Shown: piece by piece, positions 44,594-52,138 of the stretch
Layout of the letters: every line of letters begins with the position of its first letter
How positions within the stretch are numbered: the first letter of the stretch is position 1
NCBI RefSeq assembly: GCF_011064285.1
Contig: NZ_CP049332.1
Location: 1,054,001 to 1,118,000 of the forward strand
DNA: 64,000 nucleotides
DNA from: Vibrio ziniensis
GTDB lineage: Bacteria > Pseudomonadota > Gammaproteobacteria > Enterobacterales > Vibrionaceae
Direction of reading: 5' to 3'
Notes under the pieces: generated by a model
Database searches by the model: none
What the model was told of the DNA's origin: nothing
The model's input: only the letters and a program-made list of their open reading frames with translations
Position numbers and translations under genes: made by a program

Positions 44594-45922
44594 ATGTTGC
44601 ACGGTTTCAGTGGTGGGATGGGAACAGGCAAAAGCCTTAACGCCATCAAGTTTATCATCGAGAACGACAACTTCGCCGACCGCCCTGTGTACTATCACGG
44701 TATTCGGGTGATGCTGCTTGATTACAAGGTGTGTGACAGTTTTCAAGGCTGGCTGTATGGCGTCTATTTTCCAGCCAACAGTCACAACAAAGAGCTGGAA
44801 TCAAAGCTGCTGCGCATTGAAACCGAGCAACGTCTGGCAACCCTTGAAGATTTTCCCTATCTGGCGTTTCATTACAAGAAACATGAGCCGTTTAAACAGT
44901 GGATGTACTGGTTTAAGAAACTCGCATCCCCTAAGCGACTCGCTGCGTTTAAAGAAGCGTTAGCGGTGCTCGAACTCGATGAAGAATCGATCACCTATCA
45001 GGACATTGAACACCTGAATCTGTCTTGGACGGCGTTTGATGATCCAACGGAGATCCACACACTTCCTGCCGGTTCGGTGATTCTGGTTGATGAAGTGCAA
45101 AACATTTGGGGCAACAGAACGGCGGGTAAAGCCATGTCGCCTGATGTGAAGTTCGTAACCACGCACCGGCACAAAGGCATTGATTTAGTCTACATCTCCC
45201 AAGACTTTAAAGATGTTGACCAAATCATCCGCCGGCGTATGCAGTATTACGTCCATTACGAATTCATCGGCGGTGATTGGCTGCATCGATATTTCCACAT
45301 CGAAGGCTTTGACCCTGCCAACAAGACCGAACTAGCCAAGGCTGAGAAAGAGAAAGTCAAACGCGATAACAAATACTATGGCGTCTATCTCAGCTCCATC
45401 AAGCACACGCAAAAGGTCAAAATCGACCCGCAGTTAAAGAAAGGCATCATCGGCTTAACGGTCGGCATTTTAGGTATCAGCGCGGCGGCGTTCTACCTCT
45501 ATTCGTGGTTTCAAAAACAGGTCACACCGGCTTCCGTTGAAACGGTTCAAAGCGAGATTTCAACCGCTGAAAGTACCGAAAATATGGAGGAAACAAAAAT
45601 ACTGGATATAAACACAGTATATATAGAAAAGTTTCTTCCAAGGCTCGATGCCCTACCTTTTTCAGCGCCGGTGTATGACGGACTAACGCACGAAGCCAAC
45701 CATTATCCCGAGCTGACTTGTGTGATTATGCATGATGAATGCAGTTGTTTTACCCAGCAAGGCACCGCCTACGCATTGGAAGATCATGCCTGTTTTAATA
45801 TCGCCCGCTATGGGTATTTTGACCCGTTTGAAGTCTCAAGCGACAACCATCAGCGCCGTAAAACTGCTCAAACTCGCTCTAATGGTGACAATGTCGTACT
45901 TAACAAAGGTGGGCTCTATTAA
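44594..45922 (+). CDS. zot: Zot-family assembly ATPase (pI)
   Basis: 442 residues. Walker A GGMGTGKS at residues 7-14, Walker B SVILVDEVQNIWGNR near 161-173, and one membrane helix at about 284-305 followed by a periplasmic tail with a C-rich patch (CVIMHDECSCFTQQGTAYALEDHACFNIA). Drives phage extrusion through the secretin. Overlaps the secretin ATG. Confidence 0.92.
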   Translation: MLHGFSGGMGTGKSLNAIKFIIENDNFADRPVYYHGIRVMLLDYKVCDSFQGWLYGVYFPANSHNKELESKLLRIETEQRLATLEDFPYLAFHYKKHEPFKQWMYWFKKLASPKRLAAFKEALAVLELDEESITYQDIEHLNLSWTAFDDPTEIHTLPAGSVILVDEVQNIWGNRTAGKAMSPDVKFVTTHRHKGIDLVYISQDFKDVDQIIRRRMQYYVHYEFIGGDWLHRYFHIEGFDPANKTELAKAEKEKVKRDNKYYGVYLSSIKHTQKVKIDPQLKKGIIGLTVGILGISAAAFYLYSWFQKQVTPASVETVQSEISTAESTENMEETKILDINTVYIEKFLPRLDALPFSAPVYDGLTHEANHYPELTCVIMHDECSCFTQQGTAYALEDHACFNIARYGYFDPFEVSSDNHQRRKTAQTRSNGDNVVLNKGGLY

Positions 45923-47103
45923 TGAAACGCATCCTTGCCCTCGCCTTGTTGTGCCTCGCTTCCCGTGCCTTTGCCTTTGAAGCAAACCTTGCTGGTAAGA
46001 CGCTCAATGAGTTCTTTATTATCTCAAGCAAAGTGTTTGATAAGACCATCATCGTTGACCCGTCAGTGAACGGTGACTTGAAGCTCTATCAAGCCTCGGG
46101 CGCGGCGAACTTTCGTGATGTGTGGTTCAGCGTTATGCGCGCTCACAGCCTCACTTACATCGAATCGGGTTCGGTCATTCGCGTAGACAAGCGCAACAAA
46201 CTCACTGGTGGCAATGAAATCATCACGCGCACCTATAAGCTGCTCTATCTGACTGCTGATGATTTACTTGAACCGCTGAGAAAGTCCCTCGTAGTGCAAT
46301 CGTCCGTGCTCGATGTGCCTGATGTGACCAATGTAGACAGTATCATTGCAGGCTCTGCACTGATGATCACCGCGCCCAAGTCCATGCACAGTGATATTGC
46401 CGAGTTCATTAATACGGTCGATAAACCACTCAAACAAGTGAAGATACGCGCTGTGATTGTCGAAACCGTTGACGGTGACTTACGAGATTTAACGGTCAAT
46501 CTCGCTGCCGGTGCGGGTGCGATTAAAACTGCGTTCGATGGTTCAGCCATCGCGTTCTTGACCGGCTCGCCTAACTTTACTGCGACGAGTGACGACTTTA
46601 ATGCGTTTGTGCGTTGGATTGAGTCCAATGACAAAACCGATATATTGAGCCGCCCTGAAATCAGTATCCTGCATGGTCACAGTGGATTGATTAGTGTTGG
46701 TCAGGAGCTGCCTATTATCACCGGCTCGTACACCACGGAGACTGATGGAAGCAACAAACCGTTTCAGACTATCGAGCGTAAAGACGTAGGCTTATCGCTT
46801 TGGGTTCAGCCTATGATTGGTTTGAATGGAGATATTAAACTTAGGGTAAAACAAGAGCTTAGTCGTGTTGATAAATCTGTGGAAGCCAGTGACATTGTCA
46901 CGAGTAAGCGTCAAATAGACACCGTTCTCACGGTCAAATCCGGTCAAACCATCGCACTAGGCGGTATGATGGCGAGAGATTCGCAAACCGTCACCATGAA
47001 AGTGCCAGTTCTTGGTGATATTCCCTATCTAGGTGTGTTGTTTCGTTCTGACTCGGAGAAAACCAGTAATCGAACTCTTGATGTGGTGATCCATGTTGAG
47101 TAA
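45922..47103 (+). CDS. phage-encoded secretin (pIV-like)
   Basis: 393 residues with a signal peptide (cleaved about AFA/FEA). An N-domain with a secretin/TonB short region is followed by the secretin core: FVRWIESNDKTDILSRPEISILHGHSGLISVGQELPIITG and VKSGQTIALGGMMARDSQTVTMKVPVLGDIPYLGVLFRSDSE. It would form the outer-membrane exit channel. CTX-type Vibrio phages use the host EpsD instead, so carrying its own secretin makes this phage host-independent for egress. Confidence 0.9.
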   Translation: MKRILALALLCLASRAFAFEANLAGKTLNEFFIISSKVFDKTIIVDPSVNGDLKLYQASGAANFRDVWFSVMRAHSLTYIESGSVIRVDKRNKLTGGNEIITRTYKLLYLTADDLLEPLRKSLVVQSSVLDVPDVTNVDSIIAGSALMITAPKSMHSDIAEFINTVDKPLKQVKIRAVIVETVDGDLRDLTVNLAAGAGAIKTAFDGSAIAFLTGSPNFTATSDDFNAFVRWIESNDKTDILSRPEISILHGHSGLISVGQELPIITGSYTTETDGSNKPFQTIERKDVGLSLWVQPMIGLNGDIKLRVKQELSRVDKSVEASDIVTSKRQIDTVLTVKSGQTIALGGMMARDSQTVTMKVPVLGDIPYLGVLFRSDSEKTSNRTLDVVIHVE

Positions 47104-47273
47104 TAATTTTCTAAATATCAGATGTTTAACTCTAATACTTAACCACAAAATCTAACTAAGAAAGACCGCCTTAAGATTAAAACGCAAATTTTTAGAATTA
47201 AGTTGTATTTTCAGGTTCATGATATAAACTCAAATATTAAAAATTAAGCTATAAATAATTATGAGGGTTTTGT

Positions 47274-48626
47274 ATGGCAAGAATTAGAAGTCCTAAACCA
47301 CCCCTAGTTTTGATGGAACAATTTAAACCTCAAGAATTTATTCCGTTATTTGGACGTTATGGTGTGACTGATGAAAATGGTAACTACCTGCATTGGGATA
47401 AGTTTCAATGGAGAGTTCCCAGAGGCACTAATCCGGAATTAGCTTGGCTACTAACTAAAATGGCTCGTAATTCTATTTCTAAAAACTTGACCATATTGCA
47501 CGCAAAAGAAAACACCAGTTTTAAATACTGTGTTCCAGATTCACTTTGGGCAATGCTTCACCGCATTGACACCGTAACAGGTGGTGGTCACAAAATTGGT
47601 GATAGCTCATTTATTACGAATAGAGAGAAAGATCGTTATCTAGTGAGTAACTTGATGATGGAAGAAGCTATTACATCTTCTCAATTGGAAGGCGCTTCAA
47701 CTACTCGGAAAGTGGCAAAAGAAATGTTGGAAACCAATCGGACTCCCAAAGATATATCTGAGCAGATGATTTTTAACAACTACCTATTAATGAAAAGAGC
47801 AGTTTCATTAAAGGATAAACCTCTAACAATAGACTTGATCTTAGAGTTACATGAAATTGCTACATTTCAAGCCATTGACAATGGGGCTATGTCTGGCGAA
47901 TTGCGAGAAAACAATGATATTACAGTTGCTAATATTTATAACGAGGTAGCACATACGCCGCCATGTCACTCTACTCTTAGAGATCGCTTAAATGCTCTGT
48001 GTGATTTTGCCAACGAAAGTCCTAATGAGGATGGCTCTGCTGAGTTTATTCATCCGATAGTCAAAGCTATTATTCTTCACTTCATGATCGGTTACATACA
48101 CCCATTTGGTGACGGAAACGGAAGGACAGCAAGAGCGCTGTTCTATTGGTTCATGCTTAAATCTGGTTATTGGCTGTTTGAATACGTTTCTATAAGCAAA
48201 CTTATTCAGGAGAAAAGAAGTGAGTACGATACTGCGTTTTTATATACAGAAACAGATGATTTTGACCTGACTTACTTTATTTATCACCAAGTCGACATCG
48301 TAGCGAGAGCTGTTAATTCTTTGCATGAGTATATAGAGACGAAGAAAAACGAGTTCTATCAATTCATGGAATGGATAGATAAAAGTCCAATTTCACAACG
48401 ATTGAAACGGGGTTCGTTAGAGATCTTGAAAACAGCTGTCAAACAACCTGGCAGAACATTTACAGCTAAGGTAGTCTCACAAGATTTAGGGGTAAATGAA
48501 AATACAGCTCGTACGTACCTAAATGATCTTGTTGAGGAAAATTTGCTTTTACCTTCACATAAGAAAGGAAAACGAGGAATAACATACATAGCTCCTGTGG
48601 GGCTAAGAGAACAACTAAAACTCTGA
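47274..48626 (+). CDS. Fic-family AMP-transferase
   Basis: 450 residues. The Fic motif HPFGDGNGRTAR (276-287) is complete. An N-terminal inhibitory motif SSQLEG (135-140) matches the S...EG pattern, marking a self-inhibited class II enzyme. The C-terminus (about 385-450) is a winged helix (FTAKVVSQDLGVNENTARTYLNDLVEENLLLPSHKKGKRG). Likely transfers AMP to proteins and may autoregulate by DNA binding. It sits behind the phage secretin, has lower GC than the phage core, and looks like cargo. Confidence 0.88.
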   Translation: MARIRSPKPPLVLMEQFKPQEFIPLFGRYGVTDENGNYLHWDKFQWRVPRGTNPELAWLLTKMARNSISKNLTILHAKENTSFKYCVPDSLWAMLHRIDTVTGGGHKIGDSSFITNREKDRYLVSNLMMEEAITSSQLEGASTTRKVAKEMLETNRTPKDISEQMIFNNYLLMKRAVSLKDKPLTIDLILELHEIATFQAIDNGAMSGELRENNDITVANIYNEVAHTPPCHSTLRDRLNALCDFANESPNEDGSAEFIHPIVKAIILHFMIGYIHPFGDGNGRTARALFYWFMLKSGYWLFEYVSISKLIQEKRSEYDTAFLYTETDDFDLTYFIYHQVDIVARAVNSLHEYIETKKNEFYQFMEWIDKSPISQRLKRGSLEILKTAVKQPGRTFTAKVVSQDLGVNENTARTYLNDLVEENLLLPSHKKGKRGITYIAPVGLREQLKL

Positions 48627-48848
48627 ACGAATGTCCCGTAGGGATAAGGGAGCGTCTTACGCGACCGAGGCACCAAGCCCCCACAAATGCTGAGTGTCTC
48701 GTGTCGTTAAATGGCGCGGAGCTTCCCTAGTCTTTTGATGGCATCAAATCCCCCCTTCCTGCCAAGCCAGACGACCTAATAACCTAAAACGCCAAACGTT
48801 GCTCATAGCTTTGCAGCATACGAATAGCCGCTTTCCATCTGACAGTTA

Positions 48849-48907
48849 AAGCGCATCACGGTTGAGTGTGTGCTCGGAACGAGCGCACGCACAAGCGTGA
48901 TGCGCTT
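48849..48907. repeat. 59-nt long hairpin, probable phage origin or packaging signal
   Basis: A 12-bp perfect outer stem (AAGCGCATCACG/CGTGATGCGCTT) continues inward with a few mismatches to a GCTCG/CGAGC tip with a GAA-type loop. Almost the whole 59 nt pairs. Such imperfect hairpins mark minus-strand origins and packaging signals on filamentous phage ssDNA. Confidence 0.6.
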
Positions 48908-48922
48908 AAAGGAAAGGCAAAA

Positions 48923-48945
48923 CCCCCGAATCTGTATTACGGGGG
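48923..48945 (-). terminator. terminator of the cargo operon
   Basis: CCCCCG/CGGGGG stem; on the minus strand it is followed by TTTT, directly after the first DUF3653-like gene. Confidence 0.7.
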
Positions 48946-48959
48946 TAAATTCCACCTAA

Positions 48960-49367
48960 CTATCGGCGTTCTCTGTTTTGGGGACTGAAATCGCTGCGCA
49001 GGACTAGGATATTTGCCAACGCTCTAGCGGTTTTCATTAAATATAAAGATGTCTTTCTAGTGGATTCAGATCCTTCGGTGATTAATGCAGCACCTAAAAG
49101 GATCTGTTGTGGTGTGATAAGTAAACCTGTGGGCAGTTCTAGCATTCCATTAGTAATCTTAAACTGATGCCAGTTTGCTTCTTTTGACGCATCGCGTGTT
49201 CGATACATGCGCATAAGTCTTTTGCATTCAGGTGGTATTGCTCTGCCTTTGTCCCACTCTTTTACAGTTTTTATGTGCTTAAAGCATAGTTCTGCTGTCT
49301 CTTCTATTGATAAGTTACATTCAAACTCTCTAAATATATGATTTTTAGTTATAAACATTCGTGTCAT
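48960..49367 (-). CDS. DUF3653-like phage protein, copy 1
   Basis: About 135 residues from the ATG at 49367 (GAAG upstream); a longer frame adds a hydrophobic stretch. It is clearly related to the gene at 50527-50898: HIFREFECNLSIEETAELCF, VKEWDKGRAIPPECKRLMRMY, WHQFKITNGMLELPTGLLITPQQILLGAAL. The middle segment resembles a helix-turn-helix that contacts DNA, so a regulatory role is likely. DUF3653 by memory. Confidence 0.65.
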   Translation of the reverse strand: MTRMFITKNHIFREFECNLSIEETAELCFKHIKTVKEWDKGRAIPPECKRLMRMYRTRDASKEANWHQFKITNGMLELPTGLLITPQQILLGAALITEGSESTRKTSLYLMKTARALANILVLRSDFSPQNRERR

Positions 49368-49473
49368 TATCTTCACAATAAAAAAAGACAGCCTTATAAC
49401 TGCGATGAGTGGATAAATCAGCAAATACATAATATCTATGTTTGATTATGCGATGCTATTCATACATTCACTG

Positions 49474-50430
49474 TTATCTAAGTTCTTTAGTTTCTTTATC
49501 GATAAATATGTTCACTGATTCGATAGCTTCGCTTAAATCGTCAAATTCATCAGCTTCTTTTTCAATATTACTATGTGTAGAATTTGTACCCAAAATCCTG
49601 CTAATTGATTTAAATTCATGTTCTAATAATTCTGGTTTTACATTTTTCACTAGAATTTTTTTAATTAACTCTCTCCAAAAATTAATTTCTTTTTTATGTT
49701 CAACTAGGCGTTTAATTAGAATGTAACGTAATCGTTTATTCATAACCTTAAGTTCAGATAATTCTTTTCTGATGCCATCACTTATTTCTTTTGCAGACTC
49801 AAGTTTTTTATTTAAACTCTCGTTGTTATCTTTAATTTCCGCTTTATGGTTTCTAGTCTTATGATCAATATCATTTTCCACTTCTTTTAAGCGATTTCTA
49901 ACACTATTTGTGTCTGATCTGGATTTAAGGTAGAAAAATCCATATATAATTCCATATATTAGCGTCTGCAATAAAGTATCTAATAATATTTTACGTAAAG
50001 GATTTTCAATATCTGAATCGGATTCAGTGTAAAAACCTAGTTCTTTTGCATTACTAAAAGTACAACAATCTAATTTATTAATATCTAATGGAATTAGAAT
50101 CCTAGTCTTGCTATTAGGACTTATATTTGAAAATTGAAATAAATACTTATCAATAGGCAGTAAGAAGTTGTCTTTAGACTCTATTAATATCGGATTAGAT
50201 ACAGATATTAAATCTATATTGAAACTGTAATTAACAGTAAGAAATAGCCCGTCAATTGTACTTTTAGAATAATTTGTTATTTCTATTGGTTTGTAGTAAT
50301 TTTCAGCTATCTTCATTGGTGAACCAAGCGAAATAAAACCATTGTTTTTATTTAACGTATAGTTTAGACCGAAATTAATAAAAAAAGTAATTACAGTTAC
50401 TATTATTATATTCGTTATATCTTTTACCAT
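49474..50430 (-). CDS. unknown membrane protein with long coiled coil (cargo)
   Basis: 318 residues. Membrane helix at 5-24, a beta-rich region (25-140) probably outside the cytoplasm, a second helix at about 149-168, then a long charged coiled coil (about 172-240; VRNRLKEVENDIDHKTRNHK...) and an acidic tail. Base composition is extremely AT-rich (about 28% GC in sampled lines) compared with phage core and host, a sign of transfer from elsewhere. It lies between two DUF3653-like genes. No homologue recognised; a surface-exclusion or defence role is possible but unproven. Confidence 0.65.
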   Translation of the reverse strand: MVKDITNIIIVTVITFFINFGLNYTLNKNNGFISLGSPMKIAENYYKPIEITNYSKSTIDGLFLTVNYSFNIDLISVSNPILIESKDNFLLPIDKYLFQFSNISPNSKTRILIPLDINKLDCCTFSNAKELGFYTESDSDIENPLRKILLDTLLQTLIYGIIYGFFYLKSRSDTNSVRNRLKEVENDIDHKTRNHKAEIKDNNESLNKKLESAKEISDGIRKELSELKVMNKRLRYILIKRLVEHKKEINFWRELIKKILVKNVKPELLEHEFKSISRILGTNSTHSNIEKEADEFDDLSEAIESVNIFIDKETKELR

Positions 50431-50526
50431 CCCTATCCCTTAACCACTTACGACATGTCATTCCATTTCTGTATAATAGCCTTTAAAAATAAATATTTCA
50501 TTTAATTGTTTTTGATTGAAGATTGG

Positions 50527-50898
50527 TTACGATTTGATTTTTGACTCAACGAGCATTCGTGCTAATGACCTAGAGTACTTAATGAGTTTGGAGGTTGTTT
50601 TAAGTTCTAGTTCTGATTGTATGCTTAACAAAGCTATACCAATTAAAATTTGTTGTGGTGCAACCAACTGACCTGTCGGTAATTCCAATTTATCTTTGAT
50701 CATTGTGAATTGATCCCACGACTTATGATCACTGATTTGGCGCTTTTTCGCGTACCGCATGAGCCGTTTACATTCCGGTGGAATAGGTTTTCCATTATCC
50801 CACAGTGTGACCATTCTCGAACTTTTGAAACACAATTCTGCCGTTTCTCCGATACTCAGATTGCACACAAACTCTCTGAATATCTTATTTTTATGCAT
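50527..50898 (-). CDS. DUF3653-like phage protein, copy 2
   Basis: 123 residues (MHKNKIFREFVCNLSIGETA...). Same family as the 48960 gene: TLWDNGKPIPPECKRLMRYA and KDKLELPTGQLVAPQQILIGIAL. It starts inside the 3' end of the broken repressor copy (8-bp overlap on the same strand), so the two belonged to one transcript. Probably regulatory. Confidence 0.65.
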   Translation of the reverse strand: MHKNKIFREFVCNLSIGETAELCFKSSRMVTLWDNGKPIPPECKRLMRYAKKRQISDHKSWDQFTMIKDKLELPTGQLVAPQQILIGIALLSIQSELELKTTSKLIKYSRSLARMLVESKIKS

Positions 50899-51328
50899 TT
50901 CGTGACAATCTTGGAGAATTAGTATATAAATACAACATATGATAAGTTATTGTTAAATAACGATTATTTGTCATAATCCAATATAATGCGTACTGTCTTA
51001 TGGGTTCTAAACTAGCTGCCACAGCCCCGCAAGCCATTGAAATCGTTGTTAATCCTAGCCCGTTATACTTTTTTGCGATGTTCTGCCAATACAATTTTAT
51101 TTGCGGATTTTCGTTTCTATCAGCGTGACAACCAAGCAAAGCCATCTCTGGGTCGATTCCTGCATTTTCCGCTAAAAAAACTGCTTCTGAATCAGAGATA
51201 TAGCGTGTTCCTTTGCGCATTTCACTGATTCTAGACGGTTGCAGGTTTAAATCATGGGCAATTTGCTTGTCTTGTATGTAGTTTGCGCCTTTTTATCGGA
51301 ATCTAACTAACAGAGTATTTTCATACAT
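50891..51328 (-). pseudogene. second repressor copy (DUF3693-like), frameshifted
   Basis: Same family as the 40083 gene; 51155-51296 repeats 40281-40423 with only a few differences. The start (ATG at 51328) is followed by a TTAG duplication and then a 1-bp deletion in the AAAAC run of the first copy, so the frame meets TAA after 11 codons. Downstream the frame is open again (MRKGTRYISDSEAVFLAENAG). The 3' end runs through a degenerate dif-like site and lacks the normal stop. Inactive unless it restarts at 51220. Confidence 0.75.
50966..50994 (-). other. degenerate dif-like site, right prophage boundary
   Basis: On the minus strand AGTACGCATTA (one change from the left XerC-like half), then 7 bp, then TTATGACAAAT (two changes from the XerD half). 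Same orientation and same position in a repressor gene as the left site. A good XerC half with a poor XerD half and altered centre is typical of phage attP sites. Confidence 0.65.
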
Positions 51329-51937
51329 AAGCTAACTCCATACTAATTATTTTCATTGATAACGTTATCTCTAGTTACCTCAACTGGAATCTGGTTGGCT
51401 TAGTCATATGACACAATCTTCCACAATACTACTGTTCATATATGACAATGTAACAGTTATGTGCCTGTTTTAATTAGTTAGTGATTTAGTTCAATTGCCA
51501 ATATGACAGGCGGAATTAACCGTATCTCTCATTTATATATATCGATAGTCATTTTACCGTTCAAGATCCACACATATTTTCAATAAAAGCTGTTTAAAGT
51601 CCCTCATATTTGGTGCTTTCAATGGAAGTAAGTAATCACACTGTCACTCAATAGAATTATCCACTAGCTATTTATCGGTTGTGAAACTTGTGTGTAATTT
51701 TATTACAAACATGACTTTTGATTTGTTTCTGTAGCATAATAGTCTGCACTAACATGTTGTAAAATAAAGTTAATGTATTTTTTTGTGACTTTGTCGGGGG
51801 GTTTGGGTGCGGAATCCTGTTTGCTTATAGGCAGATAAGCAAGTTGTAATTTTTATAATTAACTGTGTGGAAGAATTTAAATGAAAGTAAAAGTAACGTT
51901 GGGATATTACAGGTAATAAAAAAGGCACTTACGTGCC
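51329..51937. other. 609-bp region right of the prophage without a gene
   Basis: AT-rich; no convincing reading frame. It holds a 12-bp palindrome GATAACGTTATC (51358-51369) upstream of the broken repressor, in the place of the first copy's operator but different in sequence. It also holds an 8-bp inverted repeat TTGCTTAT/ATAAGCAA (51821-51842). Host sequence probably resumes somewhere in this stretch. Confidence 0.45.
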
Positions 51938-51940
51938 CTA
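51918..51940 (-). terminator. terminator of the UPF0181 gene
   Basis: GGCAC/GTGCC stem around a TTAC loop, followed on the minus strand by TTTTTTA; it overlaps the stop codon. Confidence 0.8.
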
Positions 51941-52096
51941 TTTGTTTGGTTGTTCTTGTTTCTTTGACTGTCTAATTTGCTCGGCGACAATTTTTATTGC
52001 TTGTGCAGTGCTGATACCTTGAGACATTAAACTTTGTATTTTCTCGACAGCTTCTTGTTGCTCTTTGTGAGTTAGTGGTGGGAAATCATCAAACAT
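51938..52096 (-). CDS. yoaH: UPF0181 (YoaH-like) small protein
   Basis: 52 residues: [20 protein letters not shown], then [20 protein letters not shown] and a basic tail. It lines up with E. coli YoaH (59 aa), especially PSLTHEQQQ..VERIQELMAQG. A tiny cytoplasmic protein of unknown function, conserved in gamma-proteobacteria. It carries its own terminator overlapping the stop codon and has a terminator just upstream, so it is a one-gene unit. Confidence 0.82.
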   Translation of the reverse strand: MFDDFPPLTHKEQQEAVEKIQSLMSQGISTAQAIKIVAEQIRQSKKQEQPNK

Positions 52097-52122
52097 AAAA
52101 AAGGCTCCTACTTTAGGAGCCC
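52097..52122 (-). terminator. terminator of the vxr operon
   Basis: GGCTCC/GGAGCC stem with an 8-nt loop, followed on the minus strand by TTTTTT, just after the last gene of the operon. Confidence 0.85.
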
Positions 52123-52138
52123 TACTATAGTGAGTTGA

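Larger units (their letters stand above)
48627..48959. other. phage intergenic region with hairpins
   Basis: 333 bp without a gene between the plus-strand module and the minus-strand cargo. It contains small hairpins (TCCCGTAGGGA near 48632; TTTGATG/CATCAAA near 48735), a 59-nt hairpin and a terminator. This is where inoviruses keep replication origins and the packaging signal; none can be assigned by sequence alone. Confidence 0.5.
40081..50994. mobile_element. filamentous phage (inovirus) prophage with cargo, at a dif-type site
   Basis: About 10.9 kb between two dif-like sites in the same orientation. Gene order is that of Vibrio inoviruses: divergent repressor, Rep, ssDNA-binding protein, small hydrophobic protein, major coat, attachment protein, DUF2523, Zot, plus a secretin. 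The core (40.8-47.1 kb) is visibly more GC-rich than the host, while the cargo (49.4-50.5 kb) is near 28% GC in sampled lines. All structural genes are intact, so the phage could be functional; the right boundary is less certain because the repeat continues to about 51330. Confidence 0.85.

Noticed and set aside
51881..51916. Tiny ORF MKVKVTLGYYR upstream of the UPF0181 terminator
   Set aside because: Eleven codons, no ribosome-binding site and opposite strand to the neighbouring genes; chance is enough to explain it.
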